Positions 1 to 10,369 of a stretch of 64,000 nucleotides of DNA are shown piece after piece. The notes under the pieces are model-generated. The model worked only from the letters and a program-made list of their open reading frames with translations. It did no database searches and was not told the origin of the DNA. This DNA comes from Rhabdophis nuchalis (Eukaryota; Chordata; Lepidosauria; Squamata; Natricidae). Within the stretch, counting starts at the first letter, position 1. Every line of letters begins with the position of its first letter. A program made the position numbers and the translations under genes. The stretch covers positions 323,459,919 to 323,523,918 of the forward strand of contig CM077643.1 in the NCBI GenBank assembly GCA_039707465.1, read 5' to 3'.

Positions 1-160
1 TTGGCACCCTTTTTATGCCCTCCCCAGGCTCCAGGGGCTTTCTAAGAGCTTGGGGTGGGCGAAAACAGCCTCCTCCGACCGCCCCTCCCCCTCCCGGAGG
101 CCCTCCAGAGGCTTTAGGAGCTTTCCTGAAGCCTCCAGAGGGCGAAAAACCAGAGGTTCG
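1..160. mobile_element. hAT-type MITE fragment (cut by window edge)
   Basis: This GC-rich stretch repeats phrases on the 'gcctccagagggcgaaaa' theme that recur inside the complete 375-bp MITE at 32554-32928. It is the inner part of another copy whose left end lies outside the window. No coding potential is seen. Confidence 0.5.
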
Positions 161-199
161 GGAACAGTGATAATGACCAGTTTTGGTCACCATATTACA

Positions 200-600
200 A
201 AAAAGATGTTGAGACTTTTAAAAAATTGCAGAGAAGAGCAACTAAGATGATTAAGGGTCTGGAGACTAAAACATACAACAATGGTTGCAGGCTATGGCTA
301 GTCTAGAGAAACGAAGGACTGGGGTGGGGGGCATGATAGCAGTACTGAGGGGCTGCCACAAAGAAGAGGGGGTTAACTTATTTTCCAAAGCATCAGAAGA
401 CAGACAAGAAGCAATGGATGGAAACTAATCAAGGAGAGAAATAACCTGGAATTAAGGAGAAACTTCCAAACAGTGAAGACAATTCATCAGTGGAACAGCT
501 TCCCTTCAGAATTTGTGGCTGCTTTATCTCTGGAGATTTTTAAGAGACTGGACAGCCACCTTTCTGAAATGATATAAGGTCTCCTGCTTGTGCAGGGGGT
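200..600 (+). mobile_element. Old CR1/L2-like LINE fragment (RT C-terminus)
   Basis: Broken frames on the + strand read KLQRRATKMIKG and then RTRSNGWKLIKERNNLELRR with WNSFPSE. This is the usual C-terminal end of a CR1/L2-type reverse transcriptase ORF. The same peptide occurs at 11194-11424 on the other strand, so both copies belong to one family. Stops and indels show it is dead. It ends near a (TTTA)n tract at 611-645 that belongs to the next element. Confidence 0.55.
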
Positions 601-610
601 TGTATTAGAA

Positions 611-908
611 TTTATTTTATTTATTTATTTATTTATTTTATTACATTTATATCCCGCCCTTCTCCGCAGAGGACCCAGGGCGGCGCACAGGAGATTTAAA
701 AAACATACAAAAATAGAACATAAATAATTTAAAATATATATTAGATCCCAAACCTGTGCTAAAACCAATTATTAATTAAAACCCAATTTAAAACTTTTCT
801 AAAGTCCCCATGGGAGGTTAGGCTAGGCCGGCTTGATGAAAAAAGTATGTCTTTAGACATTGGCGGAAGAGGCGGAGGTCGGTGATGGTCCGGAGTTCAG
901 GGGGTAGA
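611..908 (-). mobile_element. CR1 LINE 3' end, 5'-truncated
   Basis: The sequence carries the squamate CR1 3' UTR signature (reverse complement of 'cccgcccttctccgcagagg') followed by the tail of ORF2, and is preceded by (TTTA)n at 611-645. It is almost identical to the copy at 57540-57712; I count about three G/A differences over the shared part. It is truncated within the last 40 or so codons of ORF2. Confidence 0.8.
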
Positions 909-944
909 AGACCTCCAAGGTTCCTTCCAGCAATGGTTGATGGA

Positions 945-1535
945 GTGAGTGGAGTGGAGTTATGCTCAATTTGACCATTTTAGGCTGCTGAGGCACACTC
1001 CATCCCTCTGGTCACTGTCCTCCTTGTCTATTTTGCCCAGGATTACAGGATCACTTGCCAGCTGACTTCCGCAATGTCTCTGACTGGCATTTCGAAAGTG
1101 TTGGCTAAGCGTTATCTGTAAACACATGATGGTAGCACTTATTGGTGTATGTGTTAAGCATGAGTAGCACTTTCTCTTGAGAGAACACTGGTCCTGTGGT
1201 GCAGAAGAAGCCAATTTAATCTGAGAAACGAAGTCAAGTTCTACCTGTTGTGTGTGGCTGGCTCTATCCCAAAGAAATGCACTACAGTTTTTTTTTTTAA
1301 ACCGCTTCTGCAGTTCATATAAAAATGGATTTCATATTTTTGCTGTTTTCACAACCGGGGTAGGATGGCCATGGGGCTAATGACAGGCCTTTTCTTAACT
1401 CAAAACTCCAAGACCACTCACTGGCCTTAATACTGAGGCAGATTGGAGCTTGGCTGTCCTCTTGGATGGCGTATATTTCTGCGGACTTAAGAAATGCATT
1501 TAAACATGGCTGTGTTCTGTAAAAACCTTCATAGA
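945..1535. other. Intergenic, nothing recognised
   Basis: Unique-looking AT-average sequence without a convincing ORF, repeat boundary or RNA gene. The 82-codon open frame on the minus strand (966-1214) has no recognisable motif. Confidence 0.5.
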
Positions 1536-1539
1536 ACTA

Positions 1540-1850
1540 GAGAAAATAAATGTTGGAAAGGACCCTCAAGGAAACTGCTTTTATAGTGTAGACACCTGTT
1601 CCTAGAGCATTCTGGACAGGTGGCCAACTTCTGTTTAAATATTTCCAGCGAAGGAAAATCTACCACCTGCTGAGGAACAGCTTTTGCTGTTAGGAAAGTC
1701 TTCCTAAGGATGTCCAACCAAGATCTATTCCATTGTTATTTTAAGCCATTATTTTCTTGGCTTGTCTTCTGCACACAAATCTGTCCTGATTTTTTTCTAC
1801 ATGCCAGCTCTTCAAATACTCGAGACAGCTATTACAATTCCTCTCTGTGT
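1540..1850 (-). mobile_element. Ancient CR1/L3-like LINE relic
   Basis: The + strand reads like the reverse complement of an old amniote CR1 3' end, with phrases such as 'ttggaaaggaccctcaagg' and 'gttaggaaagtcttcctaag'. A minus-strand reading gives a broken VPQQVVDFPSLEIFKQKL peptide. The element is highly decayed and its boundaries are approximate. Confidence 0.45.
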
Positions 1851-2121
1851 TTTTTTTTTTTTCCTTCTCCAAGTGAAATATATCTAGTATCGCTAATTGT
1901 TCTTCATAAGCGTCCTCCCACCACCACCTTCCACGGTCATGTCCTGTTGGTTTCCTCTACAGATGCTCCAATTTGGATAAGGTATCGTACCTGTGGCTCT
2001 CCCAATGCAGAGTAGAGAGGAAAAATAACTTCGTACAGCCCAGCAAATTATATTGGCTTTTTTTCCAAATGCATCTCACGTTTGGGTAATGTTCAAGCTT
2101 CTGATCCACTAAGAACCCAGG

Positions 2122-2370
2122 CAGGGGTGGGATTCAGCCGGATTGGACCGGTTTGGGCGAACTGGTAACTCCGACAATCAGGTTGGCTTGCCACTCCATG
2201 CTTTACTTACCTATATCCTCTCAGCTGATTTGCATGGCAGAGCAGATTGCAGTGCCTCAGCTGCATTACTCCCCAGAAGTAACATGGAAGTTAAGTTTTG
2301 TTAAAACTGCTGATGCGTGTGGGTGCACGATCACCAAACCGGTTGTTAAGCCGGCAGGATCCCACCACTG
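2122..2370. mobile_element. hAT-type MITE with perfect 8-bp TSD
   Basis: The element begins 'caggggtgggattcagccgg' and ends 'ccggcaggatcccaccactg', an imperfect terminal inverted repeat. It is bounded by the same 8 bases, aacccagg, at 2114-2121 and 2371-2378. An 8-bp duplication is the hAT hallmark. Relatives sit at 9019-9215, 22314-22549 and 53539-53676. Confidence 0.85.
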
Positions 2371-2486
2371 AACCCAGGCAGATTTTGCCTGCAGGACTGC
2401 CCAGGCATTCATGCTTTCCATTTTTCCTACGCAAATAAAGGACTTTTATTTGTCCTTGTTGGCATTCATTCACCTTTTCTGGTACA

Positions 2487-2880
2487 ACTAGTTTTCGACT
2501 TACAATAGTATATTTAGCGATTGTTCGAAATGAAAATGGCCCTGAAAAAAAGGGAGTTATAACTATTTTCCAGACTTATGACCTTTGTAGCATCCCTACG
2601 GTCACATGATCAAAATAGAGAGGCTTGGCAACTGAATCATCTTTATGACAGTTGTGTTGTCCCGGGGTGATGTGATTAGCTTTCACGGCCTTCTGATAAG
2701 CAAAATCAAAGGGGGAATCCAGATTCACTTAACAACTATGTTACTAACTTAAGAACTGCAGCGATTCTCTTAACAACCGTAGCAAGAAAGGTCCTAAAAT
2801 GGGGCAAAATTCATTTAACAACTGTCTCACTTAGCAACAGAAGTGCTCAATTGGGGTCATAAGTCAAATACTTCCTGTAT
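2487..2880. mobile_element. MITE of the 'GTAGTCCTCGACTTA' family
   Basis: This roughly 390-bp element is built from short phrases about 'cttaacaactg' and 'gtcacatgatcaaaat', starting near a CGACTTACAA end and finishing near AAGTCAAATACTTCCTGTAT. Better copies at 11625-12021, 13541-13950 and 17676-18064 share the TIR (C)AGGTAGTCCTCGACTTA. It is non-coding. Confidence 0.7.
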
Positions 2881-3027
2881 AGGCAGCTAACATGAGTGGA
2901 TTTATTAAGATTAGGGACAGCTCAACGATAACTGTGTTTCAAGAAATCAGCCACCTCTATACGTATATGTTGAGAGCAGCAAGACTATTGTATACACAAA
3001 AATGAAAGGACACTTTGATTCCCACCA

Positions 3028-3550
3028 TTTATTTATTTATTTATTTATTTTTTCACATTTATAACCCGCACCCATCTCACCATAAAGGGACTCGGGGCGG
3101 CGAACAGAGATTTAAAATCAATTATACATAAATACAAAATATTATTAAATAATAACGAAATTAAATCAATATCCTGCTTAACTTAAAATAAGTTTAAATT
3201 TAAAACCCAAATTACAGTTTTTATTCATTATAAAATAATGGGTGTGGAGTAGATCATGCTAGGCCGGCCAGATGAAAATAATAAGTTTTTAGGTGCCGGC
3301 GAAACAAGCGGAGGTCTGTGATGGAACGGAGGTCGGAAGGTAGGCCATTCCAGAGGGTAGGGCCCACCACAGAGAAGGCCCTTCCCCTGGGAGCCGCCAA
3401 CCGGCATTGTCCCGTCGATGGCACCCGGAGAAGACCCTCTCCCTGGGAGCGAGTCGGTCGAAGGGATGTATGGGGCAGAAGACGGTCTCGAAGGTAGCTA
3501 GGCCCCGTGCCATGGAGCACCTTGAATATGGTCATCAAAACCTTGTAACG
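3028..3550 (-). mobile_element. CR1 LINE (copy B), 3' part
   Basis: This is the 3' UTR and ORF2 C-terminus of the CR1 that resumes at 4601. A minus frame at 3254-3538 encodes the ORF2 tail (SYLRDRLLPHTSLRP ... FHLAGLA stop). A (TTTA)n tail is at 3028-3050. The copy is split by the L1 ORF1 insertion; 3537-3550 is one side of its target duplication. Confidence 0.9.
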
Positions 3551-4600
3551 TTCAAGAAATTCAGGCCCAGAGGGCAGAAAACATCATTTTCAAGAAGGAG
3601 CTATTGGACACATGGAAGCAAACGCTGGAAATCACACAGAAGACTGAAGAATTGGAAGGGGGGCTGGTGGGGGTTAAGGGAGAGATTAAAAATGTTACTA
3701 AAGAGGTTGAGGAAACAAGTGGGCATGTGTCTAGGATTGATATGGAAAGAATGACATATTTTTTGAGATTTCAGAATGTTTTTGAGCAACCTGGTGAATG
3801 CCTCCCTGATCTTATGAGCACAATTTTAGCAGACTATTTACAAAAACCTAAAGATGAGATCAGGGGGGACATTGACCTAGCCTATAGAATTAACTCAGCA
3901 TATGCCAGGATAAATGAAGTGCCTAGAGAGATACATGTGAAATTTGTTAGAAGGTCAACCAGAGAGGAAATCTTGAAGGCGCAGAGAGGGAACCCTTTAA
4001 TCTACCAACAAAAAACGGTCACTATCTTGAAGCAGATTCCTAGAAAGATTCGAGAAGCAAGGAGGAAATTTTCCTTCTTGTCTAAAATTTTATTTGATCA
4101 TGGGATTTGGTTCAAGTGGGTGACACCCGAAGGGATGCTGGTGTTCTGGGAAGGAGGAAGAGTGAGGATTAAAACAGTTGCTGAGGCGGAAGCCTTTCTT
4201 AAAAAACATTCCTCTGCCCTGGGGGAAGATCCAGGGGGGACGGAGGGGGCCATGGCCCCGCTCGCTGGGGGCCAGGGGGGAGAAAAAGAAGATACAATAG
4301 CCAAGAGACTTAGATCGAAAAAATAACTCTGCCTTGATTTTTCTGAACAATTCTGCTTAATATTTTCTGGATTTTTTGTAAATGTCTGACAGCATGGAAC
4401 TGAGAATTTAGGTATATGTACTTGCTTTTACCTTGTAGTGTTATGAAAAATGCTTTTTTTTTTGTTATTTTTCTATTGTGTATTTTGAGGTCTCGGAAGG
4501 GCCGACGACTCTGACGTGAATGCTCTCAAAATTTCTTTGTATCCCTTACCCTACCCTATAGAAAAAATGTAAAACCAATAAAACTTTTTCAATATAAAAA
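3551..4600 (+). mobile_element. ORF1-only L1 retrocopy inserted in CR1
   Basis: A 1050-bp insertion splits CR1 copy B. Its flanks are an exact 14-bp target-site duplication, AAAACCTTGTAACG, at 3537-3550 and 4601-4614. It consists of an open, 5'-truncated L1 ORF1, about 270 bp of 3' sequence, an AATAAA at 4577-4582 and a short A-rich tail. No ORF2 lies between the ORF1 stop and the tail, unlike a normal L1. It therefore resembles a half-L1 (HAL1-type) element or a spliced/internally deleted L1 transcript that was reverse transcribed. Confidence 0.85.
3553..4326 (+). CDS. L1 ORF1p-like protein, 5'-truncated
   Basis: Open frame of about 258 codons from the insertion point to a stop at 4324-4326; no ATG is chosen because the 5' end is cut off. 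Visible parts are a charged coiled-coil stretch (first 50 or so codons), an RRM-like central region (TYFLRFQNV; REIHVKFVRRSTREEIL) and a basic C-terminal domain (PRKIREARRKF; WVTPEGMLVFWEGG). This order matches the L1 ORF1 RNA-binding chaperone. In L1 biology the protein trimerises and coats the L1 RNA. The intact frame implies a young insertion. Whether it is transcribed is unknown. Confidence 0.8.
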   Translation, partial: QEIQAQRAENIIFKKELLDTWKQTLEITQKTEELEGGLVGVKGEIKNVTKEVEETSGHVSRIDMERMTYFLRFQNVFEQPGECLPDLMSTILADYLQKPKDEIRGDIDLAYRINSAYARINEVPREIHVKFVRRSTREEILKAQRGNPLIYQQKTVTILKQIPRKIREARRKFSFLSKILFDHGIWFKWVTPEGMLVFWEGGRVRIKTVAEAEAFLKKHSSALGEDPGGTEGAMAPLAGGQGGEKEDTIAKRLRSKK

Positions 4601-7600
4601 AAAACCTTGTAACGCACCCGGTAGGTCACAGGTAGCCAGTGCAGCTCGCGCAGGAGTGGTGTTATGTGGGAATGTCTTGAGATTCCCATGATCACCCGCG
4701 CTGCCGCATTCTGGACCAACTGCAACCTCCGAGTGCATCTCAAGGGGAGCCCCATGTAGAGAGCGTTGCAGTAGTCCAGACGAGAAGTCACGAGTGCTTG
4801 AGTGACTGTGCGAAGGGCATCCTGGTCCAGTAAGGGGCGCAAATGATGGACCAGGCGAATCTGGTAAAATGCCCCCCTGGCCACGGCCGCCACCTGATCC
4901 TTAAGGGACAACCGGGAATCCAGGAGGACTCCTAAATTGTGTACTCTATCCACGGGGGCCAAATTTTCAGTCCCCATGGCCAGCGATGGTGTCAACTGGC
5001 TAAACCGGGAAGCCGGGAACCACAGCCACTCGGTCTTGGACGGGTTGAGTTTGAGTTTGTTACTGCCCATCCAGATCCGTACGGCCTCTAAACACCGGGA
5101 CATCACCTCAACGGCATCGTTGGGGTGGCTTGGGGTAGAGATGTACAACTGGGTATCATCAGCGTACAGATGGTATTCTACCCCAAAACCACGGATGATC
5201 CTACCCAGCGGCTTCATATACATGTTGAATAGGAGTGGCGAGAGGACTGACCCCTGCAGTACCCCATATGCGAGCGGCCTAGAAGTCGACCTCTGCCCCC
5301 CCAACACATATTGCGACCGATCAGAGAGGAAGGAGGAGAACCACCACAAAACGGTGCCTCCCACCCCCAACCCCTCTAGTCGGTGCAAAAGGATACCATG
5401 GTCGATGGTATCAAAAGCCGCTGAGAGATCTAACAAGACCAGGATAGAGGAACAACCCCTATCCCTGGCCCTCCAGAGATCATCTACCAACGCGACCAAT
5501 GCCGTCTCGGTGCTATGACCGGGCCGAAAGCCGGACTGGCGCGGGTCTAGATAATCAGTTTCCTCCAGGTGACGAGGAAACTGCTGTGCAACCACACTCT
5601 CTACAACCTTCGCAAGAAAGTGAAGGTTGGAGACTGGATGATAATTAGCCAATAATGCTGAGTCCAGGGAAGGCTTTTTGAGGAGGGGTTTCACCACCGC
5701 CTCTTTCAAGACGGTAGGTAAGGACCCTCACGCAGAGAAGCGTTCACAATGGCCTGGAGCCAGTCTCGTGTCTCCTCCCAGGATGCCAGTACAAGCCAGG
5801 AGGGACAAGGGTCTAATAAACATGTGGTGGCCTTTAGTCTCTTCGCCAACCTGTCCATGTCCTTGGCAGTAACAAAGTCAAAGTCTTCCCATAAAATAGT
5901 CTCAAGGCCTGCATCAGATACTTCCACCAGACCACTATCTGTGGAGAGCAACTCGCTCCGAATCTGAGTGATTTTATCCTGCAGATATTCTCCAAATTCC
6001 TCAGCTCGGCCCTGCAAGGAGGACTCCCGCGGCCTCTGTTGAAGGAGAGAGCGGGTCACCCCAAACAGGGCCGCCGGGCGGTTCTCTGCGGATGCGATGA
6101 GGGTGGCACAATACTTGCGTTTGGCCACCCTCATTGCCACTAAGTAAGTCCTCAAATGGGCTCTTACCAGTGTTCGATCAGATTCAGATCGAGAGGATCT
6201 CCACCTACTCTCTAGGCGTCTCTTGCGGCGTTTCATCTCCCTCAGCTCCTCAGAAAACCAAGGAGCCCGGGTGGGATGATGCCGCGTGAGAGGCCGCAAA
6301 GGCGCGACGCGGTCTAAGGCCCCCGCTATACCAAGCTGCCACTAGGTCCTCAGCCGCGGCACGAGTCAAGGATACAGGTATTGGCCCAAGCTCCTTCTGG
6401 AACTTTTCAGGGTCCATCAGGCGCCTGGGGCGGAACCATCTGGGTGTCTCTGGCTCCGCCTCCCCGCGGTGAGATGAGGCGATTGGAAAGTCCAGCCGAA
6501 GGAGAGAGTGATCTGTCCATGACAAGGGTGAAATGACTAAGTCCCCGGTTCCAAGATCACTTCTCCACTGGCCAGAGACGAAAATAAGATCCAGCGTGTG
6601 TCCTCCATCATGAGTGGGGGCCTGAACTAATTGGGTCAGGTCCATGGCCGTCATGGAAGCCATGAACTCCCGAGCTGCCTCCGATGCCTCGCCCGCCGAT
6701 GGTAAATTAAAGTCCCCCATGACTAGAAGTCTGGGGGTCTCCACTACCACCCCGGCGACCAACTCAAGGAGTTCGGGCAGGGCTGTTGTTACATAGCGGG
6801 GAGCCAGGTATATAATCAACAAGCCCAACTGCCTCCCTAGGCCCCATTTCACGAAGAGGAATTCACAGCCGGTAGTCTGAAGTACAGTGATCACCCTCGG
6901 CTCTAGATTCTCCTTAATGATAATCGCCACTCCTCCACCCCTGCCTAGGGCCCGAGGCTGATGAAATGCTCGGTATCCCGGTGGGCACATTTCCACGAGA
7001 GGTAAACCCCCCTCGGGGCCCAACCAGGTTTCCATAATTCCCACCAGGTCCGGGTCCCCCTCTGATACTAGGTCATTTATGAGGGGGGCTTTATTTACCA
7101 CGGACCTGGCGTTGCAGAGCATCAGCCTGGGGCCGCGGCTCTGTAAACCTTGACCGCCTAGTCCCCGAGGGGAGCACAGGGGGTTGGGGCAAGCGACCAC
7201 TTGTAACCAGCGGCCACGATCCCCCAACTTCAGATGGACACCCTGTCTCCCACCGCCCCTACCCCTCCCTAGGACCGTATGGATGGGAAATCCCTCCGCA
7301 GGAACAACCCCTCCCCCTCCCTCCTCGTTAGACCAATCCTTAATCTTACTCCTAATTTTGTTGGTCGGCCCTATGCCCAGATCCCCTACTGACTGATTAG
7401 GCCCTCCCCCCACCCTGGGACCCCTTAAAAGACAGATTAAAAATTTGGACAAAAACCCCCTAAGTTTGCGCTTTGTCCATCTCTCCGGAACTATAAGTGC
7501 TTCTTCAAGATGGGCCCTTGTTAGATTAGAGGGCCATGCCTGCGAGAGGGGAGATTCTCGCAGGCGCAGGAGATCTTGCCTCGAATAAATGATAGGGTAA

Positions 7601-7640
7601 GGTAAAGTTGTGAGGGGGTACATTTTTGGCCAGGGAGGGA
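4601..7640 (-). mobile_element. CR1 LINE (copy B), main body, near full length
   Basis: Antisense CR1 with an ORF2 running from about 7623 down to 4615 and continuing at 3536 beyond the L1 insertion. It has an N-terminal extension, an APE-type endonuclease and a reverse transcriptase. The 5' boundary is approximate. This is the most complete CR1 here and the likely relative of the duplicated fragment at 10370-10733. Confidence 0.9.
4615..7623 (-). pseudogene. CR1 ORF2 (endonuclease-RT), frameshifted
   Basis: Three minus-strand frames join into one ORF2: 7623-about 6310 (N-terminal extension plus APE endonuclease, motifs [38 protein letters not shown]), about 6299-5715 (linker) and about 5709-4615 (RT). 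The RT keeps LLDLSAAFDTIDH and the catalytic YADD (codons at 5155-5166). Two single-base-type frameshifts, near 6300 and 5710, and the L1 insertion inactivate it. The family makes the protein that nicks target DNA and reverse-transcribes its own RNA in the nucleus. Confidence 0.9.
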
Positions 7641-7970
7641 AATTTCATAAGCACGGCTTTAATTAATTAGAGAGGGTAATTAATTAATGGTAATTAATGG
7701 TAGAATCCATTTGGTAGGGAAGAATTAAGATCTGTCCGAAAGACTGATGAGGGGGAATAGAAGATGACAAAATGAACACAACAGCCTTCAGTCAGCGTGG
7801 GTGTAGTGTGGTCAATTGATGTGTTGCACTGTTTGGTGGTTAACGTCTAGGCCAGTGCTATCTCAGTTTATGCCTTCCCTGCCATAATGGACTCACTGCA
7901 CGGATCTTCCTGGGCTCTCCTTGGTTACTTGGCTCCTAGAATTCTCAACCTCATGGCCCGGTTGTCCAGC
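7640..7970. other. Flank of CR1 copy B, AT-rich
   Basis: Contains a short array of TTAATTAA-type units at 7661-7700 and otherwise unassigned sequence. Part may be 5' UTR of the antisense CR1; I could not fix the boundary. Confidence 0.35.
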
Positions 7971-8625
7971 CTATTTCTCCCTCCTTTCAGTTCCTTCTAC
8001 TTTCTCTGTATTCTTTACTGTATTCTCCATCTTCAGAATTCTCCAATCCTTTTCATCCTTTCTTTCCTTTCTCTCTTCCTTCTTTCAATTCCTTCCAACT
8101 TACTTTGGACTTTCATTTTCCATCCCCCCCCTCTCTTTTTCCTCTTCTTCCTCACATATCCCGTCTCTATTTCACCTCCTCTATGATCCAACCAAGTTCA
8201 TCTCCGTTTCAACTCCTCTATGCTCATCCATGTTCATCTTCATTCCAACCCCTCTATGCTCCTCCACATTCTTAAAACATACTGGTTTTCCTCCATTTCA
8301 AACTGCTCCCACCATTTCTTGTCGCTTTTTTCCAACTTTTATCTCCTTTCTCTCTTCTTTCTTTCATTCCTTTCATCTTTCTTCGGATACGTTCTTTATC
8401 CAATCCCCCCCCCCTCTCTTTCACTTATTCTTCTTACTTTCCTTCTCAAATTTTAGTTCCTCACTACTCCTCATTTGCTCTTTCTTCAAAAAAATGTTCT
8501 TTATCCATCCCCCCCCTCTCTTTCTCTTAATTCCTTTTACTTTCCATCTCCATTTCAGATCCTCTCTGCTTCTCCTTTCATCTTTATTCAGAGACTTTGT
8601 TTCTCCATCCTCTCTCTCTCTCCAA
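7970..8625 (+). repeat. Polypyrimidine tract with degenerate tandem units
   Basis: About 650 bp that is overwhelmingly C/T on the + strand. Similar blocks of 'ccccccctctctttt' recur near 8125, 8405 and 8510, and blocks of 'caactcctctatgctcatcc' recur at about 8165-8265. The long open frames across it are low-complexity Phe/Ser/Leu translations, not genes. Confidence 0.75.
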
Positions 8626-8628
8626 CCA

Positions 8629-8727
8629 TGGACAAGTGGTTGCAGAAGCTGATGGAGTTGACAGAAATGGCTAAATTGACTATTTTGATTAAAAAAAAGA
8701 ATGTAAGTACTTTTGTTTCTACACGGT
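8629..8727 (+). mobile_element. Possible L1 ORF2 C-terminal scrap
   Basis: A short reading KWLQKLMELTEMAKLTILIK resembles the C-terminal end of reptile L1 ORF2 as I remember it. The match is short and the flanks give no support, so this is a weak call. 8730-9010 shows nothing else. Confidence 0.3.
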
Positions 8728-9018
8728 GACCGCTTCTGAACTTTGTGCTTGAGGTGGAAAAAAATGAAACTCTGATTTTGGGGTTTACCGATTAGATTGA
8801 TACCATTGATGCTTATAGAAATGACTAGTTTATCTTACTATGATCAACTTAAAATGTTGCAGTTTGATGTTAATGCCTTTAATGCCTTATTTTACTGCAA
8901 CAGAAGGAGTCAGAAGCCAATATTTTTTCTTCTTCTTTCTTCCAACCTTTTCTCACTTATCTTCCCACTCCTTTCCCCTCACTGCTTTTCTATTTACTTT
9001 TGTATTTTATCTTATAAC

Positions 9019-9215
9019 CAGTGGTGAAATTCAATTTTCAACCGGTTTCGTAGGGGTGGCTTGGTGGGCATGGCAGGGAAAGGATACTGCAAAATCTCCA
9101 TTCCCACACCACTCTGGGGCCAGACATAGGTGGCATTTGCTGGCTCTCTGAACTACTCAAACTTTCCGCTACCGGTTCTCCAGAACCTGTCAAAACCTGC
9201 TGGATTTCACCCCTG
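9019..9215. mobile_element. hAT-type MITE with perfect 8-bp TSD
   Basis: Begins 'cagtggtgaaattc' and ends 'ggatttcacccctg', with the identical 8 bases cttataac at 9011-9018 and 9216-9223. Same family as 2122-2370. Confidence 0.85.
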
Positions 9216-9243
9216 CTTATAACCTAATAAAATGTTTAAAACT

Positions 9244-9320
<77 letters not shown>
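9244..9320 (+). repeat. (GAAA)n microsatellite
   Basis: About 19 uninterrupted GAAA units. The long minus-strand frame over it is an artefact of the repeat. Confidence 0.95.
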
Positions 9321-9321
<1 letters not shown>

Positions 9322-9680
9322 CCAGGGGAGCGGGGGAGCGGGCAATAAGAGAACAGTACCTGAAAGCAGTTTATTTGGAAGTCTGTGCAATCCTCCTGTA
9401 TTGGTTTCACATGTAATAGTCTCCTGGTCTTTCGGCCCTCCAGCTGTGTGCTATGATTCACAAAAAAGCAACCCAATCTGAATTGCTCTTGCAGAGTCTG
9501 CACTGAATTAGAAGAAATGCTGGTGCTGAGTGGAACACAATACGTCCCAGCCACATTATCCTTTCTACTGTCAAGAGCCAACAAGAAATCTCCTTGCTCC
9601 TTTCTTCTTCTAACCAAGGAATAGTTCTAGAATGAAACGGCTAGGCTACATCTACAGATATGGCGGTGCTTTGCAAAACT

Positions 9681-9735
9681 TACCGTATTTTTCGGAGTAT
9701 AAGATGCACCCAGGTTTTGAAGAGGCAATTTTTTA
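9681..9735. mobile_element. Tc1/mariner-type MITE end
   Basis: TACCGTATTTTTCGGAGTAT followed by AAGATGCACC is one terminus of the family seen complete at 13114-13504. The 'gaggcaattttttaaaa' that follows matches that copy at 13171-13186. The other terminus is missing; a microsatellite begins where the rest should be. Confidence 0.7.
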
Positions 9736-9736
9736 A

Positions 9737-10051
9737 AAAAGGTAGGTAGGTAGATAGAGGGATAGAGATAGAGAAATACAGTAGATAGGTAGGGGGGGAG
9801 AGAGAGTAGGTAGATAGGTAGATAGAGGGGGGAGATAGAGAAATACAGTAGGTAGGTAAGGAGAGAGAGAATATGGATAGGTAGGTAGGTAGAGGGATAG
9901 AGAGAGAGAAATAGAGATAGAGAAATACAATAGATAGGTAGGGAGAGAGAGTAGGTAGGTACTGTAGGCATATAGAGGGGGGGAGAAATACAGTAGATAG
10001 GTAGGGAGAGAGAGAGAGTGTAGATAGGTAGGTAGAGGGATAGAGCGAAAA

Positions 10052-10086
<35 letters not shown>

Positions 10087-10140
10087 TACAGTAGATAGGT
10101 AGGGAGAGAGAGTGTAGATAAGTAGGTAGAGGGATAGAGC

Positions 10141-10196
<56 letters not shown>

Positions 10197-10250
10197 TACA
10201 GTAGATAGGTAGAGAGAGAGAGAGAGAGTAGGTAGGTAGGTAGGTAGATG
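9737..10250 (+). repeat. Higher-order TAGG/TAGA/GAGA minisatellite
   Basis: About 510 bp in which a core close to GAGAAATACAGTAGATAGGT recurs six times (starting near 9770, 9838, 9920, 9984, 10081 and 10192), separated by (GA)n and (TAGG)n of varying length. It is a compound array with a higher-order unit of about 65-110 bp, not a simple microsatellite. Confidence 0.9.
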
Positions 10251-10369
10251 TTTCCAGGTGTATTTACCCATGTGCTGGAGAAGGAAATCAACGACCACCT
10301 TTGGAACAAATCTTTGTTTCTGCAGGCACAGTACTTGACCAACGTAATTCTCATCAATCACTCCAACTA

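Noticed and set aside
3407..3754. 115-codon + frame across the left L1 junction
   Set aside because: It joins antisense CR1 sequence to out-of-frame L1 sequence; an insertion by-product.
7887..8652. Long Phe/Ser-rich + strand frames that look like membrane proteins
   Set aside because: They follow from the polypyrimidine composition; there is no start context, no conserved motif and no splice structure.
9737..10250. Regularly spaced repeats resembling a CRISPR array
   Set aside because: Spacers are themselves simple repeats of variable length, and the context is a vertebrate genome.
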